Shown: positions 23,776 through 34,527, counted from the first letter of the stretch. The stretch: DNA of 64,000 bases from Pseudevernia furfuracea (GCA_022315425.1 JAIUPT010000038.1:1488001-1552000); one strand, 5' to 3'. Translations and numbers: made by a program. Notes: a model not told the origin generated them from the sequence alone.

Positions 23776-25052
23776 TTATCCGTGTTTTCCATCCTGAGCA
23801 ACGTAGCCCAACAGCTTCCATAGTTCTAGTTGCACCTTTACCGTAGTACGCTTCAGCTTGATAACAGCAAACTGGTCACCATATTGATCGGGCCGGCTTT
23901 CTTGCAAGGCGCGGAGGTGATTGGGGCCGAGGAGAGCGGCTAGGTTGTAGTAGGGTATGTAGCGGGTTTTGCGGTAATGCATGGCGTAAGGCGGTGGGCC
24001 CGTTTCTCTAACGTCGAGTGCCGTTGCATCGCCAGTCGACGATTGGCCGTGAATCGAATTATCGGTGTCTTTCCTTAGCCATAGCACTGCGGCAACCTGA
24101 CCATGTTTATTGATGCTATCATAACTCTTGCACGGAGCAATATAAGCTGCCGGCCTTGAAGCGAGATACGATAATGTTGTTGCTACGTTTCTTCGGAGAA
24201 TTTCAAGGACAAAGATATCCATGTCTTCGCGCCACACTAACTCGGGTATTCTAACACTGGGATCCTGTTTCCAACGATATGGAATCAGTTTGTTGTATTG
24301 AGGAGGTGTGAGGCCCGAGATGTGCGCGAGGACGTTGCGGGAGGCAAGGAAGTGTGCGCTTGATAATATACGTATGGGGCTTTTCAGAGTCGTTGATGCA
24401 TCGGGCTCCAGAGGAGACGGTGGGGTGCCTTCGGGATTTCCATTGGGTATCTCGTCACCGCCAGCATTGGACATTGCTTGGGTTGAGAGCTTTGGAAGAT
24501 ACCACGGTGCCCCGGTTTTTGGGTGTGTCGCGACACCAAAGGGAATCTGGAAGTAGCTTGGTAGTCGAAAGCCTGTTAAAACGCATAGTCGAGGTGGAGT
24601 CGCTAATGCAATGGCTGCAATCCTGGTTAGCACTATGCTTTTGTTCGACAGATCAGTACATGTATACCATACGGATTCTTTTGCAGCTTCAATTGGAACA
24701 GTGACCGATCTCCGGATGGAAGGGGTTTCACTGCTCTGCGACGGATTCGAGCAGCTACAAGAGTCGGGTCTGTCAATGGCGACTGAGGTAGTCGAGGTAT
24801 ACCAGTGGCATGAAGCGATGCTGTTTGGGGGAGAATTTGATCCTCTTGAGACTCAAGGCTATCCAAATTGCTTTGAACAATTGCTGTAGAGGTAGAGTCT
24901 TCCTTGTTCTGTTGTATGATCTCCAGCAGCTCCGCGTTGCTCAATTGCTTCACAGCTGGCTTTCGAGAGACAAACCGTCGGGATGTTCTGAGACCACGAT
25001 GATCCCATGGTCGTAGGACTTTTATGCGGCCTATCGGGAAGCATTTTCTCAT
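23776..25052 (-). CDS. Conserved fungal protein, probably mitochondrial, unknown function
   Basis: Exons 25052-24668 and 24614-23776 give 407 residues. The predicted N-terminus (MRKCFPIGRIKVLRPWDHRGLRTSRRFVSRKP) is rich in Arg and hydroxylated residues and lacks acids until residue 14, like a mitochondrial presequence. The splice is supported because it joins KNPY to AIALATPPRLCVLTGFRLPSYFQ, with PFGVATHPKTGAPWYLP following, which read as a single conserved block. I do not recognise the family with confidence; proteins of this general layout include mitochondrial ribosome-associated factors. It is divergent from clpP with 181 bp between start codons, which also hints at a mitochondrial role. 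An in-frame ATG at 25247 would overlap the clpP start and is less likely. Confidence 0.65.
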
Positions 25053-25233
25053 CACCTCCGGTGAGTGCTCCGGTGTAGCGAGACAAGAATGCGAGGGTAG
25101 CGAAGGGAGAGGAAGTATTTGCGGAAAGCAGCGTCGGAAGATTTTTGCGACCCAAGCTCGTAGAGTCTGCCGTAACTTGACTACAGTACCTAAATTCAAC
25201 TCCTCCCAACTCCGGCTCCTTTCGAAACTCACT
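25053..25233. promoter_or_regulatory. Short divergent promoter, conserved mitochondrial protein / clpP
   Basis: Only 181 bp separate the two start codons, so both genes must share control sequences. I see no clear TATA box or named factor site. Confidence 0.45.
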
Positions 25234-26136
25234 ATGATTCTATTCAACCTTTACAGAGCACCACTTTGCCCGACTTTAAGTGCTGCTGCCCTTAGAAATG
25301 CCTCTAGGCTACGGTTAAGACGCTTCTCCGGCCATGCTGAATCACAGCCGCTGCGAGCATGGACGCCAACACCCTATGTTACTGAGACCATCGTATGTCT
25401 TCCTCATTGCCTGAGGTCCCGATGCAAGTATACTGACTAGCTAGGGAGGTGGTTGGCGCACTCGTAAATCCAAAATTCTACACGCTTTACTGCCGATAGC
25501 TGACGTTCTGAAAAGATGATATTTTCTCGAGGCTGCTGATGGTTTGTTCCCACTACTTGTTTCCCAATGGCTGCATGCTCACTGCTTACGTTTTAGGAAC
25601 GCATCATTTGCCTCAACGGCGCAGTCGATGAGACCGTGTCTGCTTCTATTGTAGCACAACTGCTCTTCCTCGAAGCGGATTCTCCAGAAAAACCTATCAG
25701 CCTCTACATAAATACACCTGGCGGCTCTGTTACGGCCGGGTTAGCAATCTATGATACAATGACCTACATATCGTCTCCTGTCACCACTACCTGTGTGGGT
25801 CAAGCGGCATCCATGGGCTCTTTACTCCTATGCGGCGGTGCACCAGGCAAGCGCTTTTGTCTGCCGCATTCAAGTGTCATGGTTCATCAGCCAAGCGGAG
25901 GGTATTTCGGGCAGGCGAGCGATATTGCGATCCACGCAAAGGAAATCTTGAGGGTTCGAGGCCAGCTGAATGAGATTTATCAGAGGCATTTGACGCGGCC
26001 GCATAGCTTAGATGAGATTGAGAAGCTAATGGAGAGAGACAAGTTTATGGGAGCGGAGGAGGCTTTGGAGATAGGCATTATTGATGAGATACTGGATAAG
26101 AGGAATAAAGAAGAAAAGCAAGAGAAGGGAAATTAG
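25234..26136 (+). CDS. clpP: Mitochondrial ATP-dependent Clp protease proteolytic subunit ClpP
   Basis: Four exons, 25234-25392, 25445-25463, 25516-25541 and 25597-26136, give 247 residues. Exons 2 and 3 are only 19 and 26 nt, yet together they restore the invariant stretch [21 protein letters not shown]. The N-terminus is a mitochondrial presequence ([13 protein letters not shown]). The protease domain has the nucleophile in GQAASMGS (Ser about 140) and the catalytic His in SSVMVHQP (His about 165). ClpP forms tetradecamers in the matrix and works with ClpX; it is scattered in fungi and absent from Saccharomyces cerevisiae. The normal Tyr of WRxYDIFSRLL is His here, encoded at a splice junction. 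Confidence 0.92.
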
Positions 26137-26453
26137 ATATAGAGCATAGCATAAATTGTAGCTTGCTTGGCCAGCTTCTCTCCCGACATGCTCCATTGAA
26201 TGAATGGTCTTAGAGATCTACAGTGTCCCAACAGCTACCAAAGGGAGACTTTGATCATCCCACCTGGGTCTGAGACGAAGTGAAGCGCCGAATATGTTTT
26301 GGTTTGTAGAGTATGGGCCACGCAGGTACTCAGTATACCTTTTACATAAAGGCGTATAGGTAATTTGTAACTAGCTAGAGTTGTGTTTTGAAACCGGTCC
26401 CACAGTACCCCTATATTCTTAATCCTTGAGAAACTAGAAAAAAATTAAAAAAA
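26137..26453. other. Flank between clpP and the transposon island
   Basis: About 320 bp of clpP 3' sequence passing into AT-rich DNA. It ends with TTAAAAAAA (26445-26453), nearly repeated as TTAAAAAAT at 33254-33262 on the far side of the island, consistent with a target-site duplication. Confidence 0.45.
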
Positions 26454-26630
26454 GGGTTTTGATAGGTATACATACCCTTTTACTGCATGTACATACTCTT
26501 TTATTACATGTACATATCCCTCTATCCTATCTACATTTCAAAGAAGACGTATCGCATTAAGCTATCTCATCAACTCTGGGGAGAAAGCTCTCGAGGTAAG
26601 TCGATCGCAGAGTTATTTTAATGAATAAAT

Positions 26631-27932
26631 AGTTGAATAAAAGGATAAGAATTTAAAATAAAAAGGGTATTGCTACGTGTACACCGCCTTTTGCTACATG
26701 TACACCGCCTTTTGCTACATGTACACCCCTCTCTCAGCTAGGTAGATATAGGCTAGTAACATGAGTATACCTTCCAGCACTAATTCGGCCTGACAAATTT
26801 GCCCGCAAATCAGAGACTTGACACGAAGTCCCATAAAAACTTTAAGGGTCTCAGTGAATCCTCTCCCCCCGCAAGGCGTCGCAATGCGTCACAATTTTTT
26901 TCATCAAATCTATCAAAGAAAAAACACCTTCCTTCCTATCGTCATGGACCTGAAGAATCAGCATCTGATCCGGCTAATCCTCGGACATAGTGTTTTTTGA
27001 GTCTTTTGAGTCTTTTGAGTCTTTTGAGTCTAGGCGTTCTTTCACCTCACCGCCAGCAACCCTCGATCAACTATCAACCCTTCATCATACATCTACCTCA
27101 CCTTCCTCCTCGTCCTTCTCATCCTCCTCGTCCTCCTCATCCTCCTCGTCCTCCTCATCCTCCTCGTCCTCCTCATCCTCTTCGTCCTCATCATCCTTCT
27201 TCTTCAGATACCTCGGCAGCATAGGCTGGCAAGAGTGGACTGAGTTACGGGCATCGGGCAAAACCTCACCACACCACATCCTTCTGAACAAGTCTCGCGC
27301 GCCAAGATCTGTCAGTCAGTCGATCATAATGACGTGTTTCTGGCACAGTTCAGCCGTCTAAATCGCTATGTGCAGAGAGTGCAGTCGATGTTCCGTTCCA
27401 CATCAAAAAGATTTCATTTGCCCCTCGAAACCGAGGTTCTGCCCAATTTTTGAAAGGTTGAAAGGTAATAATGGAGACAAAGCAGGAGAGTCGCATATAA
27501 CGGTCACCCTATCGTTTTTCCTTCTCTACATATATACATACATATATATACTGCTGTTTGCAATGTGTTGATCAGCTCATTGATATCAAAGCCCCTTCAA
27601 GTATTTGCGCTGCGCAGCACGTAAATTCCGTCTACAAGTGCTTTTTATATAGGAGAGACTTCAGCTACTCTAAGTCATATTCAAATAATTCTTCAAATGC
27701 TTCTTCAAAAGAACGGCTACCTCTACTCCGTCTTTCAGCCCTTTCATCCAGCTACTTCCTCACCAAAATAACTCTGCGGTCGACTCATTTGGGGGCTTGC
27801 TCCCTAGAGAGTTGGTGGGGTAGCTTAGTCCGGTGGACCTTCTTTGAAATAGAGGGGGGTGTACATGTAGCAAAAGGCGGTGTACATGTAGCAAAAGTAG
27901 TTGAATAAAAGGATAAGAATTTAAAATAAAAA
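26631..27932. repeat. 34-bp exact direct repeat bracketing inverted TACATGTACA arrays
   Basis: The 34-mer beginning AGTTGAATAAAAGGATAAGA occurs exactly at 26631-26664 and 27899-27932 in the same orientation. Just inside each copy are arrays of the 20-bp unit TTTTGCTACATGTACACCGC (26671-26731) and its reverse complement (27858-27896). The sequence around 26535-26600 (TTTCAAAGAAG, then CATCAACTCT) also recurs inverted at about 27780-27850. This looks like a second, related inverted-repeat element inside the left arm of element C. Confidence 0.55.
26994..27190. repeat. Simple repeats: TTTGAGTC array and TCCTCATCCTCCTCG microsatellite
   Basis: Four tandem TTTTGAGTC-like units (26995-27030) are followed by a long C/T microsatellite of TCC, TCA and TCG triplets (about 27105-27190). 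Both create spurious low-complexity ORFs on both strands (Ser-rich forward, Glu/Asp-rich reverse). The right arm of element C lacks this block, so it expanded or inserted in the left arm only. Confidence 0.7.
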
Positions 27933-28288
27933 TAGTCGTTCTTTTAAAAAAGCATTTAAAGAATTATTTGAATATCACTTAAAGTAACGTGTCGGACGGG
28001 GATTCGAGAATGACTGAGATTCGAGAATGTAGGGTTAGGGTATGGAGATGATTAGTCAATTTGGTAGGGCTACCGGTAGTGTTCTCCCAAATAAGGCCGT
28101 CGTCAGCTATCTTCTCTGCCCGCATCTCCAGGCAAATATTCAAATATATAGATTCAAGTCATTCAAATCATTCAAATATGGTATTTTCATGTGCAGCGGA
28201 GTCATTCAATTAAATGCCATCGAGAATACGTCGCTATAGTACAGGGATGACAGCTGAATTAGCACCAAAACAGGTGTCATGGTCGCCA

Positions 28289-28350
28289 TTATTCTCCGTC
28301 AGTCTCTTTCATCTCCTGATCCTTCTGATCCTCCTCTTCCTCTACTTCTT

Positions 28351-28383
<33 letters not shown>

Positions 28384-29912
28384 CTTCTTCTTCTTCTTCT
28401 TCTACTTCTGATTCTTTCTTCTCTTCCTCATCTTCTTCTTCCTCCCCCTTCTCAGAGGATTCATATGCATCACCGGTCAGAAATCTCCTCCAGCGAGTCC
28501 CCCAGTTCTCGTCCCCCAATATCAAGAACTTATACTTGGGAAGTGTCTTTCTATGAGTGTTCTTTTGTCGTAGATAGACTTAATACTCTTTTTTTGCTAG
28601 TCGATGACGTACTTTTCTTGCCTGCTCTGTTTTTGCTACATCGATAATGATCTTTTGAGTCATTGCCATTTCTTTGCTAAGAAGACGACCATCATTCGAG
28701 ACTAGTCTACGAGATTTTGACTGTTGGCCTCTCTTTCGAATACGATTCTCGCTGAAAAGCTGTTTATTCTGTTGACTAAGAATAATATTGCTGACATATA
28801 TCTTGACAAAGCCTCTTTCTAGCTTAGAAAGACGTAACAGTGAAAGTGAAGTACATTGAGACTTTAGTAGCTCGATTTCTCGTCTTGCTTACTCATTTGT
28901 TGTCGATGTTTTTGATGTAGGGCGGGGATTTGCGTCTAATTGCTGTGTCTCAGAAGTGATAGCCCGATCAGGAAAACGCTTCAATACTTCCTGGGGATTA
29001 AATGGTACTAAGCCTGTTGCTTTGAATTCTGCTTTGATGACGTTCGGTGTGAAGGCCTTTTCTCGTGCCTTGATGTAGAGATTGATAAAGATATCTTTAT
29101 TGATAGAGTCAATCCCTGCCTCACTCTCTTGACTAATAAGACTATCGTATATCTTTTGAAGAGGCTCGAATATAGCAACATTCAGAGGCTGAAGAAGATG
29201 TGTGATATGAGGGGGAAGACATAGTGATAGGATTTTCCGGTCATGGCAAGTCATAACAAATTGTCACGAGACATGACTATCATGTCCGTCTAGAACAAGC
29301 AATCGATAGTCGTCTTTGTTTATAAATCTTTCTGTATAGGCATCAAATACCTCAACTAACCACTTCACGGCTATCTGGGAGTCCGTTCAACCCCTGGGAC
29401 TAACAGCGATTCTAGTCCCAGATACTAGATTTTGCTCCCACCAGCTGCTCTGCTGGTGTTTACCTTTGAATATCAAAGTCGGTGGGATACTCCAGCCTCC
29501 ACTATTTACACCTTCAATAATTGTGACCAATTCGCGATTGTCTGACTGAGTTTTGAATCGCCGCTTGTCTTTGACTTGACTGATAATTCTAGCCGTTGCA
29601 GCCATGCTCATTAAAACACCCTTTTCGTCAAAGTTGAAGATATGTTCTTCTTTGATATTGTACTCTTTGACAGTACTAGTCAAAAGATCAAACCATCGAC
29701 GAATGGTTTCAGGGTGTGTGGCTTTGACACGATTATTGTCTAGTGCTCGACTGTATGTGATTTCTAGCTGTTTATGTCGTTTAATAAAGCGTTCCGTCCA
29801 ATGCTTTCCTACTCGTTTGTTCGAATCCTCGATCTTGATTTGAAGTAGTCTTGAGGCCAAAGTTCTTAGAGTCTCTACTCTTGGTGGGTGTCCCCAGTTG
29901 ATTAACTTGATG
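28289..29912 (-). pseudogene. Transposase of element A, central and C-terminal part (decayed)
   Basis: Reading on the reverse strand from the element B border, the frame gives YIKLINWGHPPRVETLR, a CENP-B-type helix-turn-helix region with KHWTERFIKRH, and then the pogo DDE/DDD catalytic core with FNFDEKGVLM and LDGHDSH. The family-typical LCLPPHITHLLQPLNVAIFEPL follows. In-frame stops occur near 29386, 29275 and 28888. The tail runs into a run of GAA/GAG codons (CTT microsatellite on the forward strand, about 28340-28400). The N-terminal piece of the same gene is at 32292-32519. No functional protein can be made. Confidence 0.8.
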
Positions 29913-29914
29913 TA

Positions 29915-32289
29915 ACGTGCTTGACCGGTCAACGAGATTTACTGGCCTTCGAGACTCTAGGGTTAGGGCTTGGAGATGATTGGTCAAATTTGATAGGGCT
30001 ATCGCAAGGGTTCCCCAGAATAACGCTGTCGCTGTAGGTCTTTCTTCAGAGCCTTCTCCACTATTTTAGTCATGTAAAGTAGTAATGTAGTGACTAAAAA
30101 ACATTCAAATAGGCCTTCAAATAGGTCTTCAAATAGGTCATGAAATAGTCAATTGAGTAGCTTGAAGAGACTCTTGCTGCGATACAGAGAATATAGTTCA
30201 AATATCACTTAAAACAACGTTGCCATTATCCTTCTTCTTCAATTTCTCCTCAATCAGCCTCCTTTATCTCCTCGTCACTGAGCTTATTCTCCTCGTCAAT
30301 AGCCTCATCTATCTCCTCGTTACTAGCCTTCAACTCAATATTCGAAGATCTCTGATATGCATTATAAATATCTATCAAATTCTTTAAATTCTTCTTCGAA
30401 TCAGATATCTCGTCAGAAGAATCATGTTGCTCTTCTGACTGCACTGGCCTATAGTTCAGAATAAGAAACTTATGCTTAGAGAGTGTCTTTCGATGAGAGT
30501 TCTTCTATCGAAGATACTCCTGATACTTCTTCTTAGCAATTCGAAACCGAGTCTTCTGAATCTGCTCTCGTTCTTTGTCAGAGACTATTCTTTGTTGTAT
30601 CAATGCAGTCTCTTTCGTCATGAGACGATCGTCATTTGATATTAGCCTTCGAGAGCTGAACTTGATTTTTCTGACTCGATTCTCACTAAAAAGCAGCCGA
30701 TTTTGCTGATTTAGTAGAATATTGTCAGCCTCGAGTGTGACAAATCCCTTTTCTAATTTGCGAAGTCGGAGTTCTGTTGTGGGACTCTGATGTGTAGTCT
30801 TAAGAAGCTGAATTTGGTCACGTAGCTGTCGACTAGTCTTGGGAGTCTTGGGAGCAAGTGGTTCGGGTAGCTCTGATTCTTGAGTATCAGAAGAATCCTC
30901 CTCTTGTCCCTGAGGTAGTCTCTTATATACCTCTTCAGGATTCAATGGAACGAGACCGGTGGCTTTGAACCCCGCTTGAATAACGCTGGGACGGAAACTC
31001 TTCTCTCGTGCTTCAGTGTAGATATCAATAAAAAGGTCTTTATTGATAGAGTCTACCCCACCCTCGCATTTTCGATTAACGATGTCCCCGTATGCCTTCT
31101 GTAAAGGTTCGAAAATTGCCACATCGAGAGGCTGCAGAAGATGTGTTGTATGGGGAGGTAAACATAGAGGAAGGATCCTTCGATCGTGACAGGTCATTAC
31201 GAATTGTCATATAACATGGCTGTCATGATCATCGAGAATCAACAGACGATAGGTGATATCGTTTGTTACTGCTTTGGTGAAGGGATCAAAGACCTCCGTC
31301 AATCACTTCACAGCAAGCTTCGAGTCTGTTCAGCCTCGTGAACTGACAGCGATCTTCGTATCATGTATTAGCTTCTGTTCTCATCAACTGCTCTGTTGAT
31401 GCTTGGCCTTGAAGACCAAAGTCGATGAAATAGCTCAGCCCATGAAGTTGACAGCCTCAATGATAGTCACTAAGTCTCGATTCCCTGGCTGAGTCTTAAA
31501 GCGACGTTTATCCTTGATCTTCACAATAACCTTTGCCTCTGAGACCATGCCCATGAGAACACCTTTCTCATCGAAATTATATACATTTTCTGAGAGAATC
31601 TCATATTCAGCAAGAACGCTGATTAGAAGACTAAATCAGCGACGAATGATTTCGAGATGTGTTGTCTTTGCTCGATTATCGTTCAATGCTCTGCTATACG
31701 CAGTCTTCAATTGATCATTTCGTTTTAAAAATCGTTCCGTTCAATGTTTACCTATTTGCTTGCTTAGATCCCCCGTTTTCACTTGTAAAAGCTCTGATGC
31801 CATGATACGAAGGGCCTTCACTCTTGGTGAGTGTCCTTATTCAATCAATTTGATGTATTAGTCAGTTAAACAATCTTTCTTCTCTTTAGTGAAATGCTTT
31901 TGAGACTCTGCTGCTTTCACACGACTCTTTCGATCACGAATACTAGCATATAATAAGAATTTAGAAACGTCGAATTGAGTAGCGAGCTCGGGGACTTTCT
32001 TGATAAAATTCTTTCGTAAGTCGACTAAAGCTTTGACCTTTCGAATATCTATCGTATTAGGCTTAGGAGGCTTCTTATGAGTCATAATGACGGAATTCAA
32101 TTGAGTGTTAAATAGATATGAGACTAATAGTGAGAGTGGCGATAAAGAGATAGTGAAATATTAATTGATTGTTTTGCAGAAAGATTCTTGCTGACAAATT
32201 CTTGTTATATGCGATTAGACCGCTGAAATTTTGATATGCTTACTAAGAGTCTCGAAGGTCAGTAAATCTCGTTGACCGGTCAAGCACGT
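29915..32289 (-). mobile_element. Pogo/Fot1-type DNA transposon B, inserted in the transposase of A
   Basis: The 2375-bp element has terminal inverted repeats of about 44 bp with one mismatch (ACGTGCTTGACCGGTCAACG and on), and TA on both sides (29913-29914 and 32290-32291). Removing it with one TA joins the two halves of the A transposase in one frame, apart from a TGA where Trp is expected. The terminal four bases ACGT are shared with element A. A telomere-like CTAGGGTTAGGG follows the left repeat. The insertion therefore happened after A was in place. Confidence 0.88.
30250..32100 (-). pseudogene. Transposase of element B (decayed pogo/Fot1 type)
   Basis: Reverse-strand fragments read in order: an N-terminal DNA-binding part (MTHKKPPKPNTIDIRKVKA, 32085 on), a region similar to the A transposase, a broken DDE core, then LCLPPHTTHLLQPLDVAIFEPL and EGGVDSINKDLFIDIYTEAREK. 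An acidic tail runs to about 30250. Many frame-preserving stops sit where related elements have Trp or Gln (for example TAA for TGG near 31857), as expected from G-to-A and C-to-T changes. It is related to, but clearly different from, the A transposase. Confidence 0.8.
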
Positions 32290-32291
32290 TA

Positions 32292-32519
32292 TCACTCTAC
32301 AAGAGCTTTTTCTTTCTTATTGTCAAAGAGTTTCTAATTTTTAGCTGCCTCGATATGTATTTTACGACCTCGAGTACGGGCATAAAAGGAAGAAACCGGT
32401 ATATCATATTCCAGAGCGAGTTTGGTAATTTTCAGGGTGGGATCCTTGTTCTAGGCCTCCAAGGCCTTAATCTTACGAGCCTGAAGGTCAGGGGCCTTAG
32501 GCCGTCGCTTTCCGGGCAT
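32292..32519 (-). pseudogene. Transposase of element A, N-terminal part
   Basis: From an ATG at 32519 the reverse strand reads MPGKRRPKAPDLQARKIKAL and then a psq-type helix-turn-helix (TLKITKLALEYDIPVSSFYA). It is broken by TAG codons at about 32455 and 32345. The frame reaches the TA target site of element B and continues beyond it at 29912. Confidence 0.75.
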
Positions 32520-33253
32520 TGCTAGAGGATTTGATAGTAGATTTAGGAGAAGACTTAGGAGAAGACTTAGGAGAAGATTTGCAAGCAATAGCGACTCAAT
32601 TGATCAAAATTTGTATATTTACATTGAGGGATGTTTATTTAATAGAAGGGACGCTAGTTACAAATCCTTTCAAATATGGCTAGACTGTCAAATTTTTGAT
32701 GTGCTTACTAAGATTCTCGAATCTCAGTCATTCTCGAATCCCCGTCCGACACGTTAGCTGAAGTCTCTCTTATATAAAAAGCACTTATAAACGAAATTTA
32801 CGTGCTGCGCAGCGCAAATACTTAAAGAGACTTTCGCATTAATGAGTTAATCGTTGATCGAGGGTTACGATAAAAGAAGAACGTCTGAACTTAAATAATT
32901 TAAATAATTCAAAAACACTATATTCGAGAATTAGTCGAATTAGATGTTAATTCTTTAGATTCATGACGATAGAAAGAAAGATGTTTTATTTTTAATAAAT
33001 TTAATAAAAATGTAACTGCGTCAAATTGCGACGTATTACGTATTACGACGTCTTACGAGAAAAGAGAATTCATTAAGATCATTAAAGTTTTTATAAGACT
33101 TCGTGTCAAGTCTCTGATTTACGAATAAATTAGTTAGATCGAATAGTGTTAAAAGATATACTCATGTTACTAGTCTAAGTAAGGAGAGAATATGTACATG
33201 TAATAAAAGGGTATGTACATGTAATAAAAGGGTATGTATACCTATCAGAACCC

Positions 33254-33699
33254 TTAAAAAATCGCAATGTTAACACCCCCCCCCCAAATCAAAAACCAAA
33301 AAATCACAAAGTCTTATTCCTTGTAATATAAGATAGAAATCTAATAGATTTCTCGATTTTCTTCGAAGTAGCCTTGGCGGGCACGAAAGTAGTCTTGGGG
33401 ATCATAAATAACCCAGGTACTTTTTAACGTAGGGCTGAGTAAGCGTAGTTTTGTTAGGTATATATTCACGATATGGTGATATACATCTAAGGATCAGCTG
33501 TTTAACATAGCGACTTAAGTTTCCGAAAATTTTAGACTATAGTGGGTTGTGGTTGTGGAACTATTCAAGAAACAAAACTTTCTGATTTTCGGTTTTGAGG
33601 GGGTCAAGGATTAAGAATCCAAAATCAGTCACGGATTTTGACGAGCAGCAAACAGTATCCCTCTCTACACCTCGTTGAAAATATACCCTCCTTCCCAAA
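33254..33699. other. Flank between transposon island and rpb6
   Basis: 446 bp, AT-rich near the island and normal nearer rpb6. A run of nine to ten C residues lies near 33277-33286. It carries the rpb6 promoter; nothing else is recognised. Confidence 0.4.
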
Positions 33700-34527
33700 A
33701 TGTCAGACTACGGTGGCGACGGTGGCGACGGTGGTGACGTTGATGATGGGTTAGTTCCAGCTCCTTTGCGCTCCAAATCCCCCGATAATGCCCCCACTAA
33801 ATGCTCCCATGAAAGCTACGATCCTTATGAGCCAACCTACGACGACGACGAACCCTTCTCTCCCCAGGACCCTGATGATGTCGAGAATCCCAACGCGCAA
33901 ACCCCGGCTCCAGGAGGCACGGAAGATCCAGACACTCTAATACCAGCGACTAACGGCGTTGGGGGAAATGTCGTGGAGATAAATGGGGCAGGCGGAGATG
34001 TAAATCAGCAACAACAAGGAAAAAAGAACGCGGTGCTGGGGTTGAAGGCGAAAAAGATACCAGAGCTCGAGAGGTCGACAACGCCGTACATGACAAAGTA
34101 TGAGAGGGCGAGGGTCTTGGGGACGAGGGCGTTACAGATTAGGTTCGTTTTCTTCCATCTCGGCGACCCCAAACGATTCTAGAGATAGCCATGGTCGAGT
34201 CAGTGGACTGAGCTGCATTGAGTGGTCTTTGAGGAACGCTTCGTTGGGTTGCGTGGAAGAGGAATGCAGTAGAGGCAGCAGCTCAAACCCATCATGAGTG
34301 CTGACCCATCACTATTTACAGCATGAACGCGCCTGTTCTGGTTGATCTCGAAGGAGAGACGGATCCGTTACAGATTGCTATCAAGGAACTAAGGGAGAAG
34401 AAGATACCTTTGGTCGTCAGACGGTATTTGCCCGACGGAAAGTACGAATCTTCCTTGTGATTCCATGGCTATTCTGTGATTGACCTCTTCCAGGTACGAA
34501 GACTGGACATGCGAGGAGCTTTTATGA
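33700..34527 (+). CDS. rpo26: RNA polymerase I/II/III common subunit Rpb6 (RPABC2)
   Basis: Exons 33700-34142, 34322-34441 and 34494-34527 give 198 residues. The N-terminal 110 residues are acidic and Gly/Asp-rich. The conserved Rpb6 core starts at [20 protein letters not shown] and continues [24 protein letters not shown], then [25 protein letters not shown] to the stop. Both splices restore this core exactly. It is the shared omega-like subunit that stabilises the largest subunit in all three nuclear polymerases. The second intron starts and the third exon begins with the same GTACGAA, so the donor choice is set by frame. Intron 1 (179 nt) is longer than most here. Confidence 0.93.

Larger units (their letters stand above)
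27987..32754 (-). mobile_element. Pogo/Fot1-type DNA transposon A, split by element B
   Basis: Terminal inverted repeats of at least 46 bp begin ACGTGTCGGACGGGGATTCG at 27987 and end at 32754. They are flanked by TA (27985-27986 and 32755-32756), the target duplication of Tc1/mariner/pogo elements. The repeat reads on as two GATTCGAGAATG copies and then a telomere-like TAGGGTTAGGG at the left end. It sits inside outer element C. The transposase lies on the reverse strand and is interrupted by element B at 29915-32289. With B removed the element would be about 2.4 kb, normal for this group. Confidence 0.82.
26454..33253. mobile_element. Outer long-inverted-repeat element (element C) hosting nested transposons
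   Basis: The left end (GGGTTTTGATAGGTATACAT, 26454 on) is repeated inverted at the right end (to 33253). Similarity between arms continues inward in blocks. One is the CTAGTAACATGAGTATA block with the following sequence near 26752-26860, matched near 33060-33175. A second is the TATCGTCATGGACCTGAAGA block at about 26937, matched near 32965. A third is TATTTGCGCTGCGCAGCACG at 27602, matched near 32803-32825. The ends carry tandem units containing TACATGTACA. Flanks show TTAAAAAAA and TTAAAAAAT, an 8 of 9 match that would fit the 8-9 bp duplications of hAT or Mutator-type elements. The right arm is richer in T and A at the differing sites. No intact transposase of its own is visible, so this is probably a non-autonomous or foldback element, later split by element A. 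Confidence 0.6.

Noticed and set aside
27085..27291. Acidic Glu/Asp-rich ORF on the reverse strand and Ser-rich ORF on the forward strand
   Set aside because: Both are translations of the TCC/TCA/TCG microsatellite and have no other protein features.
26454..33253. CRISPR-like or rolling-circle (Helitron) interpretation of the short tandem units
   Set aside because: The organism is a fungus, the units are few and lie at inverted element ends, and TA or 8-9 bp flank duplications are present, which Helitrons do not make.
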